DNA from: Chloroflexota bacterium
GTDB lineage: Bacteria; Chloroflexota; Anaerolineae; UBA4142
Length of the DNA stretch: 52,966 bases
Direction of reading: 5' to 3'
NCBI GenBank assembly: GCA_016215025.1
Contig: JACRMI010000114.1
Coordinates: 1-52,966 of the forward strand
This document shows, piece by piece, positions 32,296 to 40,351 of the stretch (the first letter of the stretch is position 1; each line of letters opens with the position of its first letter). The notes under the pieces were generated by a model. That model was given only the letters and a program-made list of their open reading frames with translations. It made no database searches and was not told where the DNA came from. The translations under genes and the position numbers were made by a program.

Positions 32296-32322
32296 AGGCG
32301 GACAATATGGCGTTGTCCGCCT
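32296..32322. terminator. Hairpin beside the transposase remnant
   Basis: AGGCGGACAA (32296-32305) and TTGTCCGCCT (32313-32322) form a perfect 10-bp stem. It lies between the 3' end of the transposase remnant and the broken gamma-glutamyltransferase, and may be the element's own terminator or part of its end. No strong U tract follows. Confidence 0.5.
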
Positions 32323-32356
32323 GGCTTACTCTTCTATATATTGTCAGAACTTTCGC

Positions 32357-33276
32357 TCAGGCAGGTTGAAAGGCGAGAATATGAGGATTCTGCAATTCTG
32401 CCCGTAAATAATCACGCAAGAGATTGGTCTTCACTTCGTAAAGTGTCTTGTTCAACTTGGTGGCAATTACTTTCAGAGAGAGCCATGCATGGTAGCAACA
32501 TGCCAAATGGTTGCGTTGGGATCGTGCTTTACGGCATTGGCACGCTTCGCTACCGGTCAGTTGTTTGATGCCACGATTCAGTTCTTCCGCGAAGCGTGCC
32601 AACGCACGTCATTCGCGTTTTGAGCGACCTGCGTCGTCAACGTCTCGTCGGGGCAATTGGTAATCACCCAGTCAACACTTGCACCGCACGCAAGTGCTAG
32701 GTGTGTCGCCGTTCGTGGCGACCAGCTTGAATAACCGCACCTTAAAGGACACTTCTTTCAACTTGACGATCACGCCACTTTGCAACCGTTCAGCCGTCCA
32801 GTCGATCTGGTCGAGGCGAATATAGCCGTCTTCTTTGGTCAAGCTCACCAACCGATTCTCCTTCAGTGTGGTGAAGAAAATCAAACCCAGTCGGTGAATC
32901 AGTTTGAGATTATCGGCACCCGCATACCAGGAATCGAATAACACGGTGCGCGCTTTAATCAATTTGTCCGCTACGGCATGGACCAACATCTCACGGAAGT
33001 GCTCGTTCTTGGTTTTACCGTCCGAGTCTGGATCATAGATGCGATAGTCAATCGGGTAAAACTCACCTGGCTTGCCTGAACTATGCACCAGGTTTACAAC
33101 ACCGATGCCACGTACCAGACCGTGTTCAGCACCGCTGCTATATTGCCGATGAACCAACTCAACAAAGCGGGAATACCGTTTGTCTTGGATGCTGTCATCT
33201 GCCAAAAGGAAAGCTTCATGGCTGTCGACAATCAGTCTCTGTACGAGTTCCCACAGATGACCAGCCGTAAGCTGAA
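32357..33276 (-). pseudogene. IS701-like DDE transposase remnant, frameshifted
   Basis: The longest intact piece (32672-33276) reads LIVDSHEAFLLADDSIQDKRYSR, then IGVVNLVHSSGKPGEFYPID, YRIYDPDSDGKTKNEHFREM and LFDSWYAGADNL. These are characteristic of IS701-type transposases, including the DDE catalytic Asp positions. After 32700 the frame breaks; the family sequence continues in another frame (DWVITNCPDETLTTQVAQNA) and again in a third (LNRGIKQLTGSEACQCRKARSQ). The N-terminal third is missing and is replaced by IS110-like sequence. At least two frameshifts and the missing N terminus mean it is inactive. Confidence 0.85.
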
Positions 33277-33750
33277 GCACTGTTCCAATTCCCGATCACG
33301 CTTGCGTACCTGCTCGGTGTAAAAGTCATACAACGCCAACGCTTGTTTCAGCGCAAAGACATGTTCCGCGCGGCAATTCCCGGTCAACGCCTTGGCGATC
33401 TCATCGGTGGTATGCTTACAACGCGGATCCCGCAACTGCGCCAGTGCCAGTGGGTCACAGTCCCGGCGACAATTTTATGGAGGATCGCCAGCCCGGTTTC
33501 GCCCGTGATGTCACTCAGGACTTGCGTCAACTGCACATTCATTTGCACCAGGGCTTTTTGCATGTGTTGAATATGCGCGGCACGATGTTCCAGGAGACTA
33601 GCGCGATGGCGCAGATAGGCGCGCAAGGCCACGATTTCCTCATCGGGTCGAAACGACGCACTGAGCGAGCCATAGGTGTGCAAGCGTTGCAACCACTGGC
33701 AATCCTTCTCGTCAGTCTTACGCCCCGAGACATCGGCAAGGCATCCAACG
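33277..33750 (-). pseudogene. IS110-like transposase remnant
   Basis: On the minus strand, DVSGRKTDEKDCQWLQRLHTYG and then FRPDEEIVALRAYLRHRA, LEHRAAHIQHMQKALVQMN and SDITGETGLAILHKIVAG match IS110-family transposases. A frameshift near 33430 is needed to continue into DPRCKHTTDEIAKALTG and ALKQALALYDFYTEQV. The remnant stops at about 33277, where IS701-like sequence begins. The N-terminal DEDD catalytic part and the C-terminal Ser-containing domain are not found. The fusion shows that two unrelated elements were successively inserted and deleted here. Confidence 0.82.
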
Positions 33751-34250
33751 TGGGCAGCGTCTCACGGTTCATGGGTCAATCTCCTACACCTGGCAGTCTC
33801 GACGCCATCAGACCCGGACAGGACTCGACAAAAAAACGTAAGCTGCTCAACGGGGTCATGGAACAGCCCAAGTCCATGCCACCACTGTTCATATCACGCC
33901 TGCCCAGAACCATTCTCGAAAACGGGCTGAAGCACGCACCAGTGCGGAACTCGGTCATAGCTTGTCTGATTGCGTCAGCGTCCATTATATCGCAGATGCA
34001 GGATCAGTTGCCATGCATCCCGCACAAGTTTCTTTCCTTGAACATGCCCGCGAAGGCATGAATTCTCGAAAGAACCTGTGATCCCGCACTGCCAGCGTTT
34101 TGGAGAGTCTGTCCACGATATCGTGATTATTGAAAGGCAGTGAATATTAGGGCACTATTTTCGATAATCTTGATTTATGAGCGATTTTGGAGAGGAACAA
34201 CTACCACTGAAACTAAGGTTTAGAAACCTTAACTATTAATAACCAATAAT
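33751..34250. other. Non-coding or decayed sequence
   Basis: No credible gene is seen on either strand. The 69-codon minus frame at 33776-33985 has no recognisable similarity and may be a decayed end of one of the transposase genes. The AT content rises toward 34150-34260, which marks the approach to the NRPS locus. A short perfect palindrome lies at 34214-34231. Confidence 0.4.
34214..34231. promoter_or_regulatory. Palindrome upstream of the NRPS locus
   Basis: TAAGGTTT-AG-AAACCTTA is a perfect 8-bp inverted repeat with a 2-base centre. It lies 23 bp upstream of a candidate -35 box, so it is a possible operator for a regulator of the NRPS locus. No regulator gene is adjacent. Confidence 0.4.
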
Positions 34251-34253
34251 GTA

Positions 34254-34282
34254 TTTACAAACCGAGAATTCTGTGCTAGAGT
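34254..34282 (+). promoter_or_regulatory. Candidate promoter for the small gene and NRPS locus
   Basis: TTTACA (34254-34259), a 17-nt spacer and TAGAGT (34277-34282) form a moderate sigma70-like promoter in an AT-rich stretch. It is the best candidate upstream of the small gene at 34489. Confidence 0.35.
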
Positions 34283-34488
34283 GAAGCATGCTTCGGGTGC
34301 CAATGTTTACACCGATGTCCCTTGTCTTATTGCCGTTGAATGGCAAATGATTTGCGGATGCGTTGATCTCCAACTGTTCTCGTTTACAAATGGATCGCCT
34401 CAAGTTGGAGGAAGCAAATGGCGAAACCGGCCGCTACGGCAATAGTAGTGGCTGTTTTTTTTTGCATTTCACCAGTCGGAGGTGCAAT

Positions 34489-34722
34489 TTGAATCTCACC
34501 AAGCCTGTCCAAGTCGACCCGAGCCGAATTGGTGGAGCCGGATTTTCGCAAGAGGTGATTCAAGCCAAGCGCCTAGAGGAACTGATGGATCAGCTTTCCG
34601 CAAGCGATACGATTATGCGTTTGGCGAGGCTTTATCCGTTTTGTCGGATCACTCTTCAAATTCAAGACGGTCAAGTTGTGCATACCGACCTCAATCTATC
34701 GCATAAACCGAACCATAAATAA
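34489..34722 (+). CDS. Small conserved-looking protein ahead of the NRPS genes
   Basis: This 77-residue protein starts with TTG at 34489. The start is chosen because a near-perfect GGAGGTG (34478-34484) lies four bases upstream; the longer frame from 34363 has no such site and its extra residues look non-coding. It reads QEVIQAKRLEELMDQL (helix), then LARLYPFCRITLQIQDGQVVHTDLNLS. The second part faintly resembles YezD/DUF2292-type small beta proteins. No signal peptide or membrane segment is seen. A strong terminator separates it from the first NRPS gene. Its role is unknown. Confidence 0.55.
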   Translation: MNLTKPVQVDPSRIGGAGFSQEVIQAKRLEELMDQLSASDTIMRLARLYPFCRITLQIQDGQVVHTDLNLSHKPNHK

Positions 34723-34757
34723 TCTTACCAACCTGATTCGCTGACTGGAACACCCAG

Positions 34758-34798
34758 AGGCGATAGCAATCCTAATCAAGGAGGGCTATCGCCTTTTA
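34758..34798 (+). terminator. Rho-independent terminator before the NRPS genes
   Basis: AGGCGATAGC (34758-34767) and GCTATCGCCT (34785-34794) form a perfect 10-bp stem followed by TTTTAATTT. It lies 83 bp before the first NRPS start and could separate the small gene from the NRPS operon, or act as an attenuator through which NRPS transcription must pass. Confidence 0.75.
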
Positions 34799-34880
34799 AT
34801 TTCGCCGAACCAACTCACTGCTCAAGCGATCTGGTTTGCGTAACCGCTACCATTTTTTGCGTACGCGCGAAAGGCAAACC

Positions 34881-37800
34881 ATGAGCCACGACACAGGGTC
34901 ATCAATGAAGATAATTACTGATCTCAATCTGGTTGCCCTTAATCGGCGAAGAACGCTTGATCAACCTCACCGACAAATTTATGCTTTTCTTGAGGATGGT
35001 GAGACTCAAGCAAGTTACTTGACCCAAGCGGACTTGGATTGCCAAGCCCGCGCAATTGGCGCAGCCCTCCAGGGCTTGCAAGCACAAGGTCAGCGCGCCT
35101 TGCTGCTTTATCCTCCGGGTCTAGACTATATCGCCGGTTTCTTCGGTTGCTTGTATGCTGGCGTTGTGGCTGTGCCGGCTTACCCTCCTGATCCTGCGCG
35201 CCTCAATCGCACTTTGCCTCGCTTGCAAGCAATCATTGCCGATGCGCAGGCAACACTGGTCCTCACTACCACAGAAATCTTTTCGTTTGCCGAATTCTTA
35301 TTCGATCAAGCTCCCGATTTGGCTGCGCTCAAATGGATCGCGACGGACACGATCTCTAATGCTACCGCTGACGATTGGCGCGAACCTGAAATCTCACACG
35401 CTACACTTGCGTTTCTCCAATATACCTCGGGTTCAACGCGTACTCCGCGCGGCGTTATGCTAACCCATGCCAACCTGCTTCACAACTCGGCGTTGATTAG
35501 CCAAGCATTTCGAATAACCCCCCAAAGCATCGGCATGGTTTGGTTGCCGCCTTATCACGATATGGGGCTTATCGGCGGAATTCTCCAGCCCTTGTACGCA
35601 AATATTCCTTGTATCTTGATGTCACCGGTATCTTTCTTGCAACGCCCCTTTCGCTGGCTCGATGCCATCTCACGCTATCACGCGACGATCAGCGGCGGAC
35701 CTAACTTTGCGTATGATCTGTGTGTTCGGAAAATCACGCCCGAACAACGCGCAACACTCGATTTGAGCAGTTGGAATTTGGCATTCAATGGGGCAGAACC
35801 CATTCGCGCCGAAACTCTGGATCGATTTGCCGAGATGTTCGCGCCGTGTGGTTTTTGCCGCGAAGCATTTTATCCGTGCTACGGTTTAGCCGAAGCCACC
35901 TTGATTGCGACGGGTGGTGTGAAACGCCAACCACCGGTTTTGTTCACGGTTCAGAAATCTGCGCTCGAACATCATCAAGTCGCAGCAGCGGTTGGAGACA
36001 ACTTAGACCGGCAAACGCTTGTCGGTTGTGGGCAAGCGTTGCAAGACATTGCAGTGGTCGATCCGACAGCATTGACCCATTGCGCCCCCAATCAGATCGG
36101 CGAAATTTGGATTGCGAGTCCAAGTGTTGCCCAGGGGTATTGGAATCAACCGGAAGAGACGCGCGCCACCTTTCACGCGCGGCTTGCTGGCGACGAAAAA
36201 GACTATATGCGGACCGGCGACCTGGGTTTTATGCGCGATGGTGAATTGTTCGTCACCGGACGGAACAAAGACCTTATCATCATTCGCGGCAGAAATCATT
36301 ATCCGCATGACCTTGAACTCACGGTCGAGCAAAGCCATCCTGCATTGCGTCCGGGCTGCGGCGCTGCATTTTCGATTGAAGTGAACGGCGCGGAGGAACT
36401 CGTCGTCGTCAATGAGGTGGACACGCGCCAGGAATTTGACGTCGATATAGTTGTGGATGCGGTTCGGCAAGCCGTTGCCGAGGCGCATGATGTCCAAGTG
36501 TACGCGGTCGTGCTAATCGAACCGCGCAGTCTACCTAAAACATCGTCTGGAAAAATTCAGCGTCATGCGTGCCGCGCGGAATATCTTGACGGGATGCTGG
36601 CGGTCGTCCAAGCCAGTGTGTTGGAGGCAACGACCGCCGGGAAAGGTCAGGAGTCTGCGCTCCAGCCGCTCTTGATCAAAGCCCTGCGCGCCATGTTGCC
36701 ACATGAACGTCAGGTGCTGCTCGAATCGCATATCCAAGAACAAGTCGCTCGCCTGTTGCGAGTTCCAACCTCGCGCTTGAATCCCGAAGAACCTTTGACG
36801 GCGCTGGGAATGGATTCGGTAATGGCAGTGGATTTGCTGAGTGACCTCGAAACAAATCTGGGAGTCACGTTGCCCATTGAGAGTTTGGCGCGTGGCATTA
36901 CGTCGTCTCAACTCGCGTTGATGATCTCAAATCAAATGGACTTGACTTTGACTTCGCTAACAGTAGCTCAATCGCCGCTGGCAGAATATCCGCTCTCGCA
37001 CGGACAACGCGCCTTGTGGTTCTTGCATCAATTGAATCCGAATAGCGGCGCGTACAACCTCGTGAACGTGGTTCGCATTTGCGCTCCGTTGGACTTGCGA
37101 GCGATGCGTCGCGCATTTGAAAAAATCATTGCGCGCCATCCGATCCTTAGAACGACATTCGCTGCGCCTGAGGGGAATCCGATTCAACGTGTTCACACAC
37201 AGATTTCCGATTTTTACTTCGCGGAAGACGCATCTACGTGGAGCCAGGCGCAACTCGATCAACGTTTGGCGCAAGAGGTGTATCGTCCCTTCGATTTAGA
37301 GCACGGTCCGCTTATTCGTGTAAATGTGTTCACGCGCTCACCGCAAGAATCCATCCTGGCGTTAGCGATGCACCACAGCGTTACCGATCTCTGGTCTATC
37401 GCCGTGTTGATGTACGAACTGGGAGTGTTCTATCCGGCGGAGCGGGATGGCGTGACGGCGACCTTGAAATTGCCGCGCGCGCAGTATTTTGATTTCATTC
37501 GAGAGCAGGATGCCATGCTGGGGGGGCCCGAAGGCGCGCGGCTCTGGAAATTTTGGTCACAGCAACTCAACGGCAACCTTGCGCCGCTTGATTTACCGAC
37601 GGATCGTCCGCGTCCGCCCGTGCAAACGTATCATGGCGCAGCGCAAACGATTCGCTTTAATCCAGACCTGGCTCAGCGGCTTGAAACGCTCGGAAAATCC
37701 CACAACACGCCGCTGCATGTACTATTGCTCGCGGCATTCGAGACGTTACTCTTTCGCTATACCGGGCAAACTGATTTCCTGATTGGCTCGCCGAAAGCCG

Positions 37801-40274
37801 GACGCAGTCAAAAGTGGGCACGTCTCATCGGCTACTTTGTCAACACGATTGTTCTGCGCGCCAAGCTTGAGGACAATCCCAGCTTCCTTCAAGTGGTCGA
37901 CCGCGCGCGGCAGAATGTCGCGGATGCATTTGCCCACGATGCCTATCCGATTTCACTGCTCGTCGAACGCTTGCAGCCAACCCGCGACCTGAGCCACTCG
38001 CCGCTGTTCCAAGTGATGTTCGCGTGGCAAAAAACAACGCGCCTTGTGGAAGGACAGAGTCTGACTTCGTTGGCGTTGGCTGAACCAGGTAAAAACTTTA
38101 TGCTCGATGGTTTGCCGATTCAAGCCTATCCCATGCAAACGCGCGTGGTTCCATTCGATTTGATTTTGCAGATGGCAGAATCCGATGGAGACCTAGTCGC
38201 GCTGATGGAATACAACACCGATTTGTTCGATGGAACTACGATTACACGCATGTTACGGCATTTCGTCCAGTTGCTTCAAGGCATCGCGGTCGATCCAGAG
38301 TTACCGATTTCCAATTACCAATTACTCACCGATGCCGAACAGGAACTGCTTGTCCAGTGGAACGCCAACGAAACGCGCGAGCCGCCCGCGCTCTGTATTC
38401 ATCGCCTGCTCGAAGCGCAAGTCGAACGCACGCCTAACGCGATTGCCGTCTCGCTTGATCATGCCCAATTGACGTACCGCGAACTAAACGCGCGCGCAAG
38501 TGGTCTGGCACGACATCTGCAATCGCTCGGCGTCGGACCCGAGGTCATTGTCGCGTTGTTTGTGGAGCGATCCATCGATATGCTGGTAGGTTTGCTCGGC
38601 ACGCTCAAAGCCGGCGGCGTGTATTTACCGCTCGACCCTGCCTTTCCACGCGAGCGGATCGCATACATGCTCAACGATTCGCAAGCGCACGTCATACTCA
38701 CTCAGCAACGTTTGCGGAATCGCTTGCCTGACCACCCTGCACGAATTGTTTGTCTCGATTCGGACTGGGATGCCACCGCCCAATGCGATGATACCAATCT
38801 GCCGGACACAGCGACACGCGACCAGCTTGCTTATGTGCTCTACACCTCCGGCTCGACCGGCGAACCTAAGGGTGTAATGATTACCCACGGCGCGCTGGCA
38901 GATCATTGCCGCGATTGCCAACGCTATTACGAAATCACCGCCCAGGATCGCGCCTTGCAATTTGCCTCGCTCAACTTTGATGCGTCGCTTGAACAAATCT
39001 TTACCACACTGATCGCGGGCGCAACGCTGGTGTTGCGCGGTCCCGATATTCTCGACGCCCATCGTTTTAACGAAATGGTCGCCGAAAATGAATTGACGAT
39101 TGTCAACATTCCGCCCGCGTATTGGCATCAATGGGCGCAAGTGTGTGCGGATGCAACCGATCTTTCGCCAAACAAGCAGGTACGACTCGTCATCATCGGC
39201 GGCGATGTGGTCTTGCCAGAAACGCTTGCCTTGTGGCGACGCACCTCGATGCGAGGTGCCCGCTTGCTCAATGCGTATGGTCCCACCGAAACGACGATTA
39301 CTGCGCTGACGTTTCAAGTGGACAATGACGTTGCAAATTTTCAACGAGTCCCAATTGGTCGCCCACTGGCAAATCGAACTGCTTACATCTTGGATCGCTG
39401 CGGCAACGTAGCGCCAGTCGGTGTGCCGGGCGAATTGCACATCGGCGGTGCTGGCTTGGCGCGCGGTTATCTCCATCGACCTGAATTGACTGCCGAAAAA
39501 TTTGTGATGATGGACACTCGACTGCCTGCTGCCATCGGGAGCCGTTTTTACAAAACCGGCGATCTCGCGCGCTATCTTCCTGATGGAAACATCGAATTCC
39601 TGGGGCGACTCGACAATCAGATCAAGATTCGCGGTATCCGTATCGAGCTGGGGGAGATTCAAGCCATGCTCAATCAACATCCGATGGTGCGTGAGGGGAT
39701 CGTGATTGCGCGTGAGGATTCATCGCAGGAAAAGCAACTTGTAGCGTATGTGGTAGCGACGGATAACACACGCCGACCGACCGCCAATGAGTTGCGCAAT
39801 TTTCTGCGCGCCAAGCTACCGGACTATATGGTGCCGGTTACGTTTGTATTGCTCGATGCGCTTCCGCTCAATGTCAGCGGCAAAGTGGATCAGCACGCCT
39901 TACCCATGCCGGAAATCATGCGTGCCGACCTGACGTTATCGTACGTCGCGCCGCGCACATCCGTTGAAGCGGAACTGGCGCGCATCTGGTCGGAATTGTT
40001 GCACATAGAGCGCGTGGGTATCTACGACAACTTTTTCGATTTGGGAGGACACTCACTCTTGGCAACCCAACTTGCTTCGCGCATTCGGGAGGCGTTCCAA
40101 GTTGAGTTACCTTTGCGTAGTTTCTTTGAATCGGCGACGATTGCAGACTTGGGGGTTGTAATCGCGCAACACCAAGCTGCACAGGTAGATGAAAAAAAAT
40201 TGGCACAATTGCTGGAAGAACTGGAGCAATTATCTGAGGATCAAGTACGTGAACTAACGAAACCAGACAATTGA
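34881..40274 (+). CDS. Lipopeptide NRPS loading protein: FAAL-ACP-C-A-PCP
   Basis: This protein of about 1797 residues starts an acylated peptide. The fatty acyl-AMP ligase domain (about 10-600) shows LQYTSGSTRTPRGVMLTH and YHDMGLIGGIL, and ends near SSGKIQRH. It activates a free fatty acid and loads it onto the ACP (Ser in LGMDSVMAV, about 645). A condensation domain (about 700-1140) has HHSVTDLWS near 831, with Leu in place of the usual Gly after the active-site Asp. The adenylation domain (about 1170-1690) has YTSGSTGEPKG near 1320 and pocket residues that I read as D-A-E-N-I-G-A-I-T. The PCP Ser is in LGGHSLLATQ (about 1725). The tail LLEELEQLSEDQV looks like a docking end. ATG 34881 is chosen; TTG 34836 is also in frame. 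Confidence 0.93.
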   Translation: MSHDTGSSMKIITDLNLVALNRRRTLDQPHRQIYAFLEDGETQASYLTQADLDCQARAIGAALQGLQAQGQRALLLYPPGLDYIAGFFGCLYAGVVAVPAYPPDPARLNRTLPRLQAIIADAQATLVLTTTEIFSFAEFLFDQAPDLAALKWIATDTISNATADDWREPEISHATLAFLQYTSGSTRTPRGVMLTHANLLHNSALISQAFRITPQSIGMVWLPPYHDMGLIGGILQPLYANIPCILMSPVSFLQRPFRWLDAISRYHATISGGPNFAYDLCVRKITPEQRATLDLSSWNLAFNGAEPIRAETLDRFAEMFAPCGFCREAFYPCYGLAEATLIATGGVKRQPPVLFTVQKSALEHHQVAAAVGDNLDRQTLVGCGQALQDIAVVDPTALTHCAPNQIGEIWIASPSVAQGYWNQPEETRATFHARLAGDEKDYMRTGDLGFMRDGELFVTGRNKDLIIIRGRNHYPHDLELTVEQSHPALRPGCGAAFSIEVNGAEELVVVNEVDTRQEFDVDIVVDAVRQAVAEAHDVQVYAVVLIEPRSLPKTSSGKIQRHACRAEYLDGMLAVVQASVLEATTAGKGQESALQPLLIKALRAMLPHERQVLLESHIQEQVARLLRVPTSRLNPEEPLTALGMDSVMAVDLLSDLETNLGVTLPIESLARGITSSQLALMISNQMDLTLTSLTVAQSPLAEYPLSHGQRALWFLHQLNPNSGAYNLVNVVRICAPLDLRAMRRAFEKIIARHPILRTTFAAPEGNPIQRVHTQISDFYFAEDASTWSQAQLDQRLAQEVYRPFDLEHGPLIRVNVFTRSPQESILALAMHHSVTDLWSIAVLMYELGVFYPAERDGVTATLKLPRAQYFDFIREQDAMLGGPEGARLWKFWSQQLNGNLAPLDLPTDRPRPPVQTYHGAAQTIRFNPDLAQRLETLGKSHNTPLHVLLLAAFETLLFRYTGQTDFLIGSPKAGRSQKWARLIGYFVNTIVLRAKLEDNPSFLQVVDRARQNVADAFAHDAYPISLLVERLQPTRDLSHSPLFQVMFAWQKTTRLVEGQSLTSLALAEPGKNFMLDGLPIQAYPMQTRVVPFDLILQMAESDGDLVALMEYNTDLFDGTTITRMLRHFVQLLQGIAVDPELPISNYQLLTDAEQELLVQWNANETREPPALCIHRLLEAQVERTPNAIAVSLDHAQLTYRELNARASGLARHLQSLGVGPEVIVALFVERSIDMLVGLLGTLKAGGVYLPLDPAFPRERIAYMLNDSQAHVILTQQRLRNRLPDHPARIVCLDSDWDATAQCDDTNLPDTATRDQLAYVLYTSGSTGEPKGVMITHGALADHCRDCQRYYEITAQDRALQFASLNFDASLEQIFTTLIAGATLVLRGPDILDAHRFNEMVAENELTIVNIPPAYWHQWAQVCADATDLSPNKQVRLVIIGGDVVLPETLALWRRTSMRGARLLNAYGPTETTITALTFQVDNDVANFQRVPIGRPLANRTAYILDRCGNVAPVGVPGELHIGGAGLARGYLHRPELTAEKFVMMDTRLPAAIGSRFYKTGDLARYLPDGNIEFLGRLDNQIKIRGIRIELGEIQAMLNQHPMVREGIVIAREDSSQEKQLVAYVVATDNTRRPTANELRNFLRAKLPDYMVPVTFVLLDALPLNVSGKVDQHALPMPEIMRADLTLSYVAPRTSVEAELARIWSELLHIERVGIYDNFFDLGGHSLLATQLASRIREAFQVELPLRSFFESATIADLGVVIAQHQAAQVDEKKLAQLLEELEQLSEDQVRELTKPDN
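38304..38331. repeat. 7-bp tandem repeat inside NRPS, C-A linker
   Basis: ccgattt, ccaatta, ccaatta, ctcaccg keep a 7-base period; the two central units are identical. It lies in frame in the linker between the C and A domains and encodes LPISNYQLLTD. Confidence 0.6.
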
Positions 40275-40351
40275 TGCGTTGTTTCCATCCACGAACCACG
40301 TGACCCTGGGGCAAGGAATTCGCGTGGCTCGCGGAGGACACGGAGACCGCT

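Noticed and set aside
33776..33985. 69-codon minus frame as a transposase N terminus
   Set aside because: It has no recognisable IS110 or IS701 motif; it could be decayed element sequence, but that cannot be supported.
33444..34061. 205-codon plus-strand frame in the transposase region
   Set aside because: It is the reverse of the IS110-like remnant for most of its length and has no similarity of its own.
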